From contig JAKATG010000009.1 of NCBI GenBank assembly GCA_021828105.1, forward strand, positions 1 through 64,000: a DNA stretch of 64,000 nt, read 5' to 3'. Within the stretch, counting starts at the first letter, position 1. The number at the start of each line of letters is the position of its first letter. The notes under the pieces were generated by a model. It had not been told where the DNA came from. It saw nothing but the letters and a program-made list of their open reading frames with translations, and did not search any database. Position numbers and translations under genes: made by a program. This document shows positions 41,685 through 50,093 of this stretch, piece after piece. The DNA comes from Taklimakanibacter sp021828105 (GTDB taxonomy: Bacteria > Pseudomonadota > Alphaproteobacteria > Rhizobiales > Aestuariivirgaceae).

Positions 41685-42557
41685 CTATTCAGCCGCCTGC
41701 CGGCGCGGCTGCATGATGTCGGGCAAGGCGGCGAGCAGCCCGGCGAAGACCCGATGCAAGGTGAGCTTGACGGCGGCATAGCCGCGGCTGCGCTCGAGTG
41801 TCCGCTCGTCGAGATACAATGCCCGATTGATCTCGATCTGCAGCGCGTGCCGCTGATGCGCCGGCGAACCGTAATTCTGGGTGATGAAGCCGCCGGAGTA
41901 AGGCTTGTTGCGCAAGGTTCTCAAGCCCTGGCTGCGCATCAGCTCCTCGAGCGTGGAGACGATCTCATCGGCGCAGGCTACGCCATGCCGGTCGCCGATG
42001 ACGATATCGACCCGTCCCATTGGCGAGGGTGTGACATGCGAGCAAGCGGTGGAGGGCATGGAATGGCAGTCGACCAGGAGCGCATAGCCGAAGGCCTCGC
42101 GCGCCCGGTTGATGAGATCGGCAAGGGTGCGGTGATAGGGCCGGTAGATGGTTTCTATGCGGGCGATGGCGTCGGTGAGCCGCAAGGGTCCCCGGTAGAT
42201 CTCATCGCCCTCGCTGACGATGCGGGGAATGGTGCCGAGCCCGCCCGCCACGCGCATGGAAGAGACATTGGCAAATCCCGGCAATTCCTCGCGGAACATG
42301 CGCGGATCGAGCTCATAGGGCTCGCGGTTCACATCGAGATAGGCGCGCGGGAAATGGGCGTGCAGCAAGGGGGAGCCCAGATCGGCGACGAAGGCGAAGA
42401 GCTCGTCGATATAGCAATCTTCCGATTTCCTTAAGGCGTGCGGGTTGAGGCGCGAGGCGGCGAGGAAATCCTCGGGATAAGTGCGGCCACTGTGAGGTGA
42501 GTTGAAGATCACCGGCCGGGTCCATTGCCTGGGGGCGATGATGGCGAACGGCTCCAT
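41685..42557 (-). CDS. N-formylglutamate amidohydrolase family protein (copy 2)
   Basis: About 290 residues from ATG 42557 (TTG 42575 with AGGAG is an alternative). It has the FGase signature VIFNSPHSGRTYPEDF near the start, FPRAYLDVNREPYELDPRMF, and LLVDCHSMPS with the metal-binding His. It differs clearly from the copy at 31839 (no close identity), so the two are old paralogs. This copy neighbours cpdR, a common arrangement in alphaproteobacteria. The substrate is inferred from the family only. Confidence 0.88.
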   Translation of the reverse strand: MEPFAIIAPRQWTRPVIFNSPHSGRTYPEDFLAASRLNPHALRKSEDCYIDELFAFVADLGSPLLHAHFPRAYLDVNREPYELDPRMFREELPGFANVSSMRVAGGLGTIPRIVSEGDEIYRGPLRLTDAIARIETIYRPYHRTLADLINRAREAFGYALLVDCHSMPSTACSHVTPSPMGRVDIVIGDRHGVACADEIVSTLEELMRSQGLRTLRNKPYSGGFITQNYGSPAHQRHALQIEINRALYLDERTLERSRGYAAVKLTLHRVFAGLLAALPDIMQPRRQAAE

Positions 42558-42800
42558 CTCAGAGGGTCTGCCCAATTCGCATGGCTCCTTGTGGCTGCAT
42601 CATGGGCGAGTATCGCGGTCAAAAGCGCCGTTGTCCACAAGCAAGACGGGCTTTATAGGACATTTACCTGTCCGGCCTAGGCTGGCGGGCCGAAGACGCA
42701 TGACAGAGCAAATCCCGCCAAAGGCCTGCCCCGGACCCGGGGTTGAAGACTTTGGCGATAAGGATTTACTCCAGGATATTGATTTGGCGCGAATCCTTTC

Positions 42801-42822
42801 GGCGAAGTGCTTCCACTTCGCC
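42801..42822. repeat. perfect hairpin before cpdR
   Basis: GGCGAAGTG/CACTTCGCC (42801-42809 with 42814-42822) with loop CTTC, about 45 bp before the cpdR start. It resembles a dispersed palindromic repeat of rhizobial genomes; it could also act on cpdR mRNA. Confidence 0.6.
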
Positions 42823-42866
42823 GGGATGCGCGCTAGTGAAAAGAGCCTCCAGGGACCCGGGACAAC

Positions 42867-43226
42867 ATGGCCAAGATCGTTTTGGCTGAGGATGATGAGG
42901 ATATGCGCCGGTTTCTGGTGCGGGCGCTGGAGCGCGCCGGCCATGTCGTCATCTCTTTCGGCGAAGGCGCCAGCGCTTTCGAGGAGATCAAGCAGACGAC
43001 CTTCGATCTGCTGCTGACCGATATCGTCATGCCGGAGATGGATGGCATCGAGCTGGCGCGCCGGGCGGCCGAGCTCGATCCCTCGCTCAAGATCATGTTC
43101 ATCACCGGCTTCGCCGCGGTGGCGCTGCACCCCGATTCCCGCGCCCCCAAGGAGGCCAAGGTGCTGTCCAAACCCTTCCATTTGCGCGAGCTCGTGGCCG
43201 AGGTCGACCGCATGATGGCGGCCTGA
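42867..43226 (+). CDS. cpdR: CpdR single-domain response regulator
   Basis: A 119-residue receiver-only protein. It opens MAKIVLAEDDEDMRRFLVRA, has the phospho-acceptor Asp52 in LLLTDIVMPEMDG, and ends KPFHLRELVAEVDRMMAA. This is the CpdR signature. In Caulobacter, unphosphorylated CpdR primes ClpXP and recruits substrates and adaptors including RcdA; phosphorylation by the CckA-ChpT relay turns it off. Here rcdA is 38 kb away. No perfect CtrA box is visible upstream. Confidence 0.93.
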   Translation: MAKIVLAEDDEDMRRFLVRALERAGHVVISFGEGASAFEEIKQTTFDLLLTDIVMPEMDGIELARRAAELDPSLKIMFITGFAAVALHPDSRAPKEAKVLSKPFHLRELVAEVDRMMAA

Positions 43227-43348
43227 GGGGGCAGCGCGCACCCCGGCGAGTAGTCCGGGGCAGGTTTTGGCGGGATTTGCTCTATGTCACAGGACTTGCG
43301 CCCGGGCCCGCTTCCCGATATACCCGGCCCGCTTCAGGCAAATGGCAA

Positions 43349-43422
<74 letters not shown>

Positions 43423-43423
<1 letters not shown>

Positions 43424-43510
43424 TCCTGCTTCGCACCCACGGCGCTTCGCAGGATTTGCAGAGGTTCCTCCACGAAGCAGGATGCCCTCCGAAGCTTTAG
43501 CGTAGGAGGG
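43423..43510. repeat. inverted repeats after tRNA-Val
   Basis: ATCCTGCTTCG/CGAAGCAGGAT (43423-43433 with 43473-43483) is a perfect 11-bp inverted repeat, followed by CCCTCC/GGAGGG (43485-43490 with 43505-43510). They resemble dispersed palindromic repeats and may terminate the tRNA transcript. A role as an attachment site is not supported. Confidence 0.6.
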
Positions 43511-43636
43511 CTGCCCCTTCTCAGCACCCCCCATTTGATGCAGAATATGCCCACATAACGCGAGCTCGAAGAAAGAGCCGGCGGCCTAGGTGTCGCGTTC
43601 CCGAGCAGCCGGCCGTCGCGCTCAAGGGAGCAAACC

Positions 43637-45271
43637 ATGACAGCAAAAGAAATCCGTTTCGGCGATGAAGCGCGCGAGCGCATGCTGCACGGGATCGACA
43701 TTCTCGCCAATGCAGTGAAGGTCACTCTCGGGCCCAAGGGCCGCAATGTCGTGATCGACAAGTCCTTCGGAGCGCCGCGTACCACCAAGGATGGCGTGAC
43801 CGTCGCCAAGGAGATCGAACTCGAGGACAGGTTCGAGAATATGGGCGCGCAGCTCGTGCGCGAGGTGGCGTCCAAGACCAGCGATGCGGCGGGCGATGGC
43901 ACGACGACGGCCACCATTCTCGCCCATGCCATCGTGCGCGAAGGCGCCAAGGCGGTCGCCGCCGGCATGAACCCGATGGATCTGCGGCGCGGCGTCGAGC
44001 TCGCGGTGCGCAATGCGGTCGAGGATCTGAAAAAACGGACGAAGAAGGTCAAGGGCTCCGATGAAATCGCCCAGGTCGGCACCATCTCCGCCAATGGCGA
44101 CAAGACGATCGGCGACATGATCGCCAAGGCCATGCAGAAGGTCGGCAATGAAGGCGTCATCACGGTCGAGGAAGCGAAATCGCTCGACACCGAGCTCGAC
44201 GTCGTCGAGGGCATGCAGTTCGACCGCGGCTATCTCTCCCCCTACTTCATCACCAATGCCGACAAGATGATCGCCGAAATGGAGGATGCCTATATCCTTC
44301 TGCATGAGAAGAAGCTCACAGGGCTGCAAGCCATGCTGCCGATCCTCGAGGCCGTGGTGCAGACGGGCCGGGCCCTGCTGATCGTCGCGGAAGACGTCGA
44401 GGGCGAAGCGCTCGCGACCCTCGTCGTCAACAAGCTCAGGGGTGGGCTCAAGGTCACGGCCGTCAAGGCGCCGGGCTTCGGCGACCGGCGCAAGGCCATG
44501 CTCGAGGACATCGCCGTCCTCACCGGCGGCCAGGTGATCTCGGAAGAGCTCGGCACCAAGCTCGAGAATGTCACGGTGGAGATGCTCGGCCGCGCCAAGC
44601 GCGTGAAGGTCGACAAGGAGAACACCACCATCGTCGACGGACACGGCGAAAAATCCGCCATCCAAGGACGCATCACCCAGATCAGGCAGCAGATCGAAGA
44701 GACGACGTCGGACTATGACCGCGAGAAGCTTCAGGAGCGCCTGGCCAAGCTTGCGGGCGGCGTCGCCGTGATCAAGGTCGGCGGTGCCAGCGAGGTCGAA
44801 GTGAAGGAGCGCAAGGATCGCGTCGACGACGCGCTCAATGCGACCCGTGCTGCGGTCGAAGAAGGGATCGTGCCGGGCGGCGGCGTCGCCCTGCTGCGCG
44901 CCAAGAAAGCGATCGCGGCGCTCACATCGGACAATGCCGATATCCAGGCCGGCATCAACATCGTGTCGAAGGCACTCGAGGCGCCGATCCGCCAGATCGC
45001 CGAGAATTCCGGCGTCGAGGGCTCGATCGTGGTGAGCCGTGTGCTCGAGAAATCGGGCAATTTCGGTTTCGACGCCCAAGAGGAAGTGTATGGCGACCTC
45101 GTCGAAAAGGGCATCGTCGATCCGACCAAGGTCGTGCGCATCGCGCTCCAGGACGCGGCATCGATCGCCGGCCTCCTCATCACCACCGAAGCGATGCTGG
45201 CCGAAAAGCCGAAGAAGGAAACCGGCATGCCCGCCATGCCCGGCGGCGGAATGGGCGGAATGGATTACTGA
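43637..45271 (+). CDS. groEL: 60-kDa chaperonin GroEL, without groES beside it
   Basis: A 544-residue GroEL. It has VKVTLGPKGRNVVIDKSFGA, the ATP site GDGTTTATILA (about residues 85-95), DRVDDALNATRAAVEEGIVP, and the C-terminal tail PGGGMGGMDY. AAGGGAGC precedes the ATG. groES, which normally lies just upstream, is absent, and no CIRCE element (TTAGCACTC-N9-GAGTGCTAA) is visible. Rhizobia often keep several groEL genes; this looks like an extra copy. It should form the usual 14-mer, depending on GroES from elsewhere. Confidence 0.95.
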   Translation: MTAKEIRFGDEARERMLHGIDILANAVKVTLGPKGRNVVIDKSFGAPRTTKDGVTVAKEIELEDRFENMGAQLVREVASKTSDAAGDGTTTATILAHAIVREGAKAVAAGMNPMDLRRGVELAVRNAVEDLKKRTKKVKGSDEIAQVGTISANGDKTIGDMIAKAMQKVGNEGVITVEEAKSLDTELDVVEGMQFDRGYLSPYFITNADKMIAEMEDAYILLHEKKLTGLQAMLPILEAVVQTGRALLIVAEDVEGEALATLVVNKLRGGLKVTAVKAPGFGDRRKAMLEDIAVLTGGQVISEELGTKLENVTVEMLGRAKRVKVDKENTTIVDGHGEKSAIQGRITQIRQQIEETTSDYDREKLQERLAKLAGGVAVIKVGGASEVEVKERKDRVDDALNATRAAVEEGIVPGGGVALLRAKKAIAALTSDNADIQAGINIVSKALEAPIRQIAENSGVEGSIVVSRVLEKSGNFGFDAQEEVYGDLVEKGIVDPTKVVRIALQDAASIAGLLITTEAMLAEKPKKETGMPAMPGGGMGGMDY

Positions 45272-45318
45272 TCGATTCCCGGCCAGCGCTCTTTGAGAAA
45301 TTCTCGGGCGCGCGTCCG

Positions 45319-45807
45319 TCAGCCGCTTGGCAGCACGATCAGCTCGCCCGTCATCGACGGCTGGTGGATACCACAGCGGAATTCAAACACTCCCGCCTTG
45401 TCGGCGGTGAAGGTTACGGTCGAAAGCTGGCCGCGCTTGACGGTGAAGGTGATGTCGTAGCCATCGATCACCGCCGGGTGCTCCGCGCCATTGACGCCCA
45501 GAACCTCCAGCGTGACCTCGTCACCCTGATTCACGATGATCTGGCTGGGCTCCCAGCGATAGGTCGACACTTCCCACCGCCCCTCGGCATTGGGCGCCTT
45601 GAGCTCGTAGCCCTTGCCCTCTGGCAGCGCAGTGGTGGGAAAGGGCTCTTTGTCCACTGTCGTTCCGCCCTTGGGCTCGACCGCCACCATGGTGATCGTG
45701 CGTTTCATGCCGGCAGCTTCTGCCGGATATGCCGCTGTCACGGTGAACGCCGCGGCCAGCGAAAGCATCATCGCCGGCATGCTTGTCTCAATTCCACGCC
45801 TGAACAT
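45319..45807 (-). CDS. periplasmic cupredoxin-domain protein
   Basis: A 162-residue exported protein; ATG 45807 follows AGGAGA. Signal peptide about residues 10-32 (SLAAAFTVTAAYPAEAAG). The cupredoxin fold shows IIVNQGDEVTLEVLGVNG, then copper ligands His in AEHPAVIDG, and Cys, His and Met in RCGIHQPSM, the spacing of a mononuclear (type 1-like) site rather than a CuA centre, which needs two cysteines. A possible electron carrier or copper binder in the periplasm. It stands alone, convergent with groEL. Confidence 0.82.
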   Translation of the reverse strand: MFRRGIETSMPAMMLSLAAAFTVTAAYPAEAAGMKRTITMVAVEPKGGTTVDKEPFPTTALPEGKGYELKAPNAEGRWEVSTYRWEPSQIIVNQGDEVTLEVLGVNGAEHPAVIDGYDITFTVKRGQLSTVTFTADKAGVFEFRCGIHQPSMTGELIVLPSG

Positions 45808-46177
45808 TAGTGTATCTCCTGGTCAAGGGTATCCTCGCCAGCCAACGCGCAACGTCCCTCGACGATCCGTTGGGACGGCCACTGCATTTCAACGAAGCCG
45901 CACGCCGCAGGCCTCATCCTTTGGTGCTCTTGAGGAGGTGCGGACGATCAACGAAGATACGCCGGGGCAGGCGTGACTATTCCAGCCTTCGCTCGCGAAG
46001 CGTGCGAAGGCGGGCCTGTTTCCGCGAGCTACGGCTCGGCAAGCCATTTCCCCTAACCTCATCACCGTAAGCGTCCCCGAGCGCCCTGCCCGGCATTGGG
46101 CCATGGTCCAACTACCCGGGTCTCTCCTTTCGGGGGAGAATGCCCCGGGACGCGGGGAACCAGTGGCGGGGATGATC
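45808..46177. other. 370-bp gap with hairpin and an operator
   Basis: No gene is supported. It holds a hairpin GCCTTCGC/GCGAAGGC near 45983-46010 and, near its right end, the operator-like element at 46096-46111. Confidence 0.6.
46096..46111 (+). promoter_or_regulatory. operator-like element A (before the outer-membrane gene)
   Basis: TTGGGCCATGGTCCAA, a near-perfect 16-bp palindrome followed by CTAC. The strand and the flank CATTGGGCC match elements B and C, which read toward their own downstream genes. Lies 67 bp before ATG 46178. Confidence 0.7.
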
Positions 46178-47188
46178 ATGACGCGAAGCGCGGCTGCCAA
46201 GGGCTCAGCCAAGCGCTTGTTATGGGGCGCGTCCGCGATGGTGATGGTTCTCTGGAACAGCGCGGCGCAGAAAGCGGTCGCCGACGAAGGCGGCGTGAGC
46301 TTCTGGCTGCCGGGGCAATATGGGAGTCTCGCAGCGCTCCCCGGCAATCCCGGCTGGACGTTCACATCGCTCTATTATCATACCGAGCCCGAGGCCGGGG
46401 GCGGAGCCGAGTTCGCGCATGGCGGCGAAATCCGCGCCGGCCTCGCTGCCCGCGGCGATCTTGTGGCGCTCGGGCCGGGCTACATATTCGAAGAGCCGGT
46501 TCTCGGGGGCCAGTTTGCGCTGAGCCTGCTCGGCATCGTGGGCAACAGCAAGGCCTCGATCGAAGCGACGTTGACCGGACCCAATGGCAATGAGATTTCC
46601 GGCAAGCGAGAGGAGTCGCTTTTCTCCTACGGCGATCTCTTTCCCTCCGCCACGCTCAAATGGAACCACGGCACCAGCAACTACATGCTCTATCTCGCGG
46701 GCGACATTCCGGTGGGTGACTATGATCCGGACCGGCTTGCCAATCTCGGCATCGGCCATGGCGCGATCGACGGCGGCGTGGGCTACACCTATTTCAACCC
46801 CGAGACCGGCCATGAGTTTTCCTTCGTCACCGGCCTCACCTACAATTTCGAGAACGAACATACCGACTATCAGAACGGCATAGACTGGCACCTCGATTGG
46901 GGCGCCTCGCAGTTCCTGTCGCGGACAGCGCATCTCGGTGTCGTCGGCTATGCCTATCAGCAGATCACCGGCGACAGCGGCGATGGCGCGGTCCTCGGAG
47001 ATTTCGAATCGCGCGTCTTCGGTGTCGGGCCACAAGTCGGTTTCCTCTTCCCGGCCTTCGGCATGCAGGCCTATCTCAATATCAAGGGCTATTATGAATT
47101 CGAGGCTGAGAACCGGGCCGAGGGCTGGAATGCATTTGTGACCTTCGCCCTCAGCCAGGCCAAGCATGAAGAACCTAATGTGAAGTAG
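46178..47188 (+). CDS. outer-membrane protein, MetA-pathway-of-phenol-degradation family
   Basis: About 336 residues from ATG 46178 (GGGG upstream; ATG 46172 also possible). The N-terminus is a signal peptide (LLWGASAMVMVLWNSAAQKA, cleavage near VADEG). The body is a beta-barrel of alternating strands: GVSFWLPGQYGSLAALPG near the start and ending in FVTFALSQAK. It matches the Phenol_MetA_deg/SphA-like transporter family, in which few members have known function. Element A lies 67 bp upstream. Confidence 0.82.
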   Translation: MTRSAAAKGSAKRLLWGASAMVMVLWNSAAQKAVADEGGVSFWLPGQYGSLAALPGNPGWTFTSLYYHTEPEAGGGAEFAHGGEIRAGLAARGDLVALGPGYIFEEPVLGGQFALSLLGIVGNSKASIEATLTGPNGNEISGKREESLFSYGDLFPSATLKWNHGTSNYMLYLAGDIPVGDYDPDRLANLGIGHGAIDGGVGYTYFNPETGHEFSFVTGLTYNFENEHTDYQNGIDWHLDWGASQFLSRTAHLGVVGYAYQQITGDSGDGAVLGDFESRVFGVGPQVGFLFPAFGMQAYLNIKGYYEFEAENRAEGWNAFVTFALSQAKHEEPNVK

Positions 47189-47251
47189 CGTGCGGCAACC
47201 TCGGCGCGGGGAGAAACGGAATCCTCTGGTCCAAGCATCCGCCGCAGTAAT

Positions 47252-49132
47252 TCAATCCTGCGCCTCGCGAGTGCCTGTGAGTTCGAAGATCTCGACCTTC
47301 TCCTCGCGTCCCTTGGCCTGGTGGAATCCGAGCGGCCGGAAAACGAAGCCCGCTTGCGCATGATCGCGCACTGCCCGGCTTGCCAGGATCGTCGTGCCGA
47401 ACGCCTTGTTGATGCCCTCGAGCCTCGACGCGACATTCACCGTGTCGCCCATCGCGGTATATTGCAGGCGGTTCCTGGCGCCGACATTGCCGACCACGGC
47501 CGGGCCCGTATGGAGGCCGAACCGCGTGACGAGGACTGGCTTCCCCGCCGCGCGCTGGCTTTCGTTGAAGATCTCTATCCGGCGCGCCAGCTTCAAGGCG
47601 CAGAGACAGGCGTGATCGACATGCGCAGGGTCGCTCACCGGCGCGTTCCACATCGCATAGATGGAATCACCCAGATACTGGATGATCGTGCCGTGATTCT
47701 CTTCCACCGTTTCATTCATGAGATCGAAATAGCTCGACAGCCAGGAAACGACGTCCTCCGGCGGGTTGTCCTCCGAGATGGTGGTGAAGTCGCGGATATC
47801 GGTGAACAGGACGGTGACGTCCAGGCGTTCGCCAAGAGTGACCGATCCCTTGTTCGCGACGATCTTGCGCACCAGTTCGCGCGGCACATAAAGAGCGAAA
47901 TTGCGGATGGCATCTCTCGCGACCGCCAGCGCATCCGAGAGGAGATTGATCTCCGTCACATAAGACGGCGAGGACGGGACCGTCCTGGTTTCGAGATCGC
48001 CGAGCTTGACCGCGTCGGCCGTCAGCCTTGAAAGCGATCGGGTGATGAAACGCGAAACGGCGATCGCCGAGGCGATGCCCGCCAGCAGCAGCGCCAGGGA
48101 CAGGCCGACGCCCTGCGCAAGGAGGCGCTCGCTCTCCGCCGTGAAATCGCGCAACGGCGCCGCGATAGCGAGGACGTTGCCCTGGAGCAGCGGCGAGAAG
48201 GCGATCCGCGATGCGCTCACCAGGTATTTCTCTGGCGGCGCCGTGCCGCCGCCGACCGTCTCGATGCGGGCCTCGGAACCGGTTTCGGCTTTCTTCACGA
48301 CCTCGAGCAGGCGCTCGTCCTCGGGCGACGGCGGCCCGGCACCGGTCGACTGGATCACCGGGTTTCCTTGCGCGTCGAGGACGAAGGCCTTGCCGCCCGG
48401 CGAGATCCGTTCCTGCGCCAGGAATTCGGCGATGGTGTCGAGCCTTATATCGGTGCCGATGACGATGCGTCCGTCCTGCGCATGGCTTTTGGCGATGGTG
48501 ACGGCGAGCGACTTCGTCGTCGCGGTGACATAGGGACCATCCGCCACGATGCCCGGAACGGCCGAGGCGAGCTTGTACCAGGGCCTCACCCGCGGATCAT
48601 AGTCGGCTTTTGACGGCGCCGCGGCGGCGATGGCCTGGCCGGCCTGGTTCAGGAACTGCCATCGCGAGACCCGATTACCCGCGTCAGTTGTCTCTATGAT
48701 CCGGAAGGCGAAAAAGGCCTCTCCCGGCGCTGCGAGGGTCTTGCGCCAGGCGCCGCCCTCCTCGAGGCGGACAAGATGTACGAAGCTGCCATCGGGATAG
48801 GCGCAATAGATGCCATCGAGATGGGAGGCATCGGCGAGCGCCGCGACGAGCATGTCGCGTCGGGCGGTCAGTGTTTCGGGCGAGACCCTGGCGGTCGCAT
48901 CCGCCGCCGACAGCACATTGAGGATCGGCACGGCATCGGCGAACAGCAGCCGGTAGCGGTCCATCGTCCGCTCGCTGAGCGCCGTCATCTGCCGGTTGGC
49001 ATCGGCGATCGCGGCGGCCTGGCCGCGCTGATAGGACAGCCAGATCAACGGCCCGGAGATGCCGACCAGGAGCAGGATGATCAGCAGGCTGAGATGGAGC
49101 TTGAGCGGGCCGGACGGCCCATGCGACCTCAA
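47252..49132 (-). CDS. membrane-bound class III adenylate/guanylate cyclase
   Basis: A 626-residue protein. Two membrane helices (about residues 12-32 and 340-362) bracket a periplasmic Cache-type sensor (residues 35-335, with the YDPRVRPWY motif). A HAMP segment follows, then a class III cyclase domain (about 430-620): VTVLFTDIRDFTTISE with the metal-binding Asp, YLGDSIYAMWNAP, GLHTGPAVVGNVG and YTAMGDTVNVASRLEG. It should make cAMP or cGMP in response to a periplasmic ligand. Its start overlaps the DUF2950 stop by 4 nt (ATGA), so it is translated with that operon. Confidence 0.93.
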   Translation of the reverse strand: MRSHGPSGPLKLHLSLLIILLLVGISGPLIWLSYQRGQAAAIADANRQMTALSERTMDRYRLLFADAVPILNVLSAADATARVSPETLTARRDMLVAALADASHLDGIYCAYPDGSFVHLVRLEEGGAWRKTLAAPGEAFFAFRIIETTDAGNRVSRWQFLNQAGQAIAAAAPSKADYDPRVRPWYKLASAVPGIVADGPYVTATTKSLAVTIAKSHAQDGRIVIGTDIRLDTIAEFLAQERISPGGKAFVLDAQGNPVIQSTGAGPPSPEDERLLEVVKKAETGSEARIETVGGGTAPPEKYLVSASRIAFSPLLQGNVLAIAAPLRDFTAESERLLAQGVGLSLALLLAGIASAIAVSRFITRSLSRLTADAVKLGDLETRTVPSSPSYVTEINLLSDALAVARDAIRNFALYVPRELVRKIVANKGSVTLGERLDVTVLFTDIRDFTTISEDNPPEDVVSWLSSYFDLMNETVEENHGTIIQYLGDSIYAMWNAPVSDPAHVDHACLCALKLARRIEIFNESQRAAGKPVLVTRFGLHTGPAVVGNVGARNRLQYTAMGDTVNVASRLEGINKAFGTTILASRAVRDHAQAGFVFRPLGFHQAKGREEKVEIFELTGTREAQD

Positions 49133-50058
49133 TCAGCGACCTCGTCCCAGCTCTCGTCCGGATTGAACCGTGTGATCCGCTCGGCGAGCTTGGCCGTGTC
49201 GGGGCCCAGATCCTTCTGGTAGATCGTGCCGTGATGGCTGACCAGGAAGGTCTGGATGCCCGTCTCGCCATAGCGCGCCGGCCAGGCGATGAGCGCGTAT
49301 CCGGCGATCATGTTGCCGTTGATGACGTAATCATACTGACCGCCGGCGATATTCTTGCCCTGCCCCTTCAGGATGCGGAAGCGATAGCCGAAATAACCCT
49401 GTTCGGGGGGCACGCCCTGCTGCAGCTTCGCCTCGACGACGAAGGGACCGGCCGGGCTCTCATCGCCATCGACCGCCGGCCAATAGAGACCGTCATGGCT
49501 GCCTTCCGTGCTCATCAGCTTTTGCGCAAATTCGAGCACATTGTCGTCGTCGCGGTCGTCGCTCGCATAGGCCTGCTGCGCCGCAATGTAGTTGCGGCAG
49601 GTGTCGATGGCTTCGAGCTCGTTCTCGCCGATGCGCCGCGCCAGCACTTCCTCCAATCCGTCGACATTGTCGAAATGCCAGCCCTTGTCGGTCTTCACCA
49701 GCGGGAAGGGAAACGGCCAAAGCAGGTTGCCGAGCAGGATGATCCGGCGATCGGCGCCCGCTTCTTCGACCCCGACACGCTCTTTCGCGGCCTGCTGCAG
49801 GTTCGACAGACGATTGTCGAAATCCTCAGTGTTGGCGATCTCCTTGGCGTTGAGCCCGATCAGTTCGGCAAGACCGGGCACATCCTTGGCGATCATCTTC
49901 GCCTTGAAGGCATCGACGGCCTCCGAAGCTTCCTTGAAATTCTGCGGTGCCGAGCCCAGGAATCGCTCGATGCGATCCGCGGCCCAGGACGAAGAAACAA
50001 ATGCGGCGCTGGCCAGGCAAGCCGCAGCAAGGAGAGTGAGTAAATGCTTGCGATACAT
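49129..50058 (-). CDS. secreted DUF2950 protein
   Basis: About 309 residues from ATG 50058, with AGGAGG ideally placed. Signal peptide HLLTLLAAACLASAAFVSSS, cleavage near WAA. It matches DUF2950: KERVGVEEAGADRRIILLGN, LAWPFPFPLVKTDKGWHFD-like LLWPFPFPLVKTDKGWHFDN, and GYALIAWPARYGETGIQTFL. Function unknown; predicted periplasmic. Between DUF3300 (35 bp upstream) and the cyclase (4-nt overlap), the pairing with DUF3300 being frequent in proteobacteria. Confidence 0.88.
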   Translation of the reverse strand: MYRKHLLTLLAAACLASAAFVSSSWAADRIERFLGSAPQNFKEASEAVDAFKAKMIAKDVPGLAELIGLNAKEIANTEDFDNRLSNLQQAAKERVGVEEAGADRRIILLGNLLWPFPFPLVKTDKGWHFDNVDGLEEVLARRIGENELEAIDTCRNYIAAQQAYASDDRDDDNVLEFAQKLMSTEGSHDGLYWPAVDGDESPAGPFVVEAKLQQGVPPEQGYFGYRFRILKGQGKNIAGGQYDYVINGNMIAGYALIAWPARYGETGIQTFLVSHHGTIYQKDLGPDTAKLAERITRFNPDESWDEVAD

Positions 50059-50093
50059 AGTGTATCCTCCTGGAATGACTGCGCTGGCTGAGA

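Noticed and set aside
42502..43017. Longer plus-strand frame overlapping the cpdR start
   Set aside because: It is out of frame with cpdR, has a shadow-like second half, and no ribosome binding site.
43500..43636. CIRCE element before groEL
   Set aside because: The sequence lacks the TTAGCACTC/GAGTGCTAA arms.
47228..47248. Operator-like GGTCCAAGCATCCG
   Set aside because: It has a broken core, sits between two convergent stops, and has no downstream gene to regulate.
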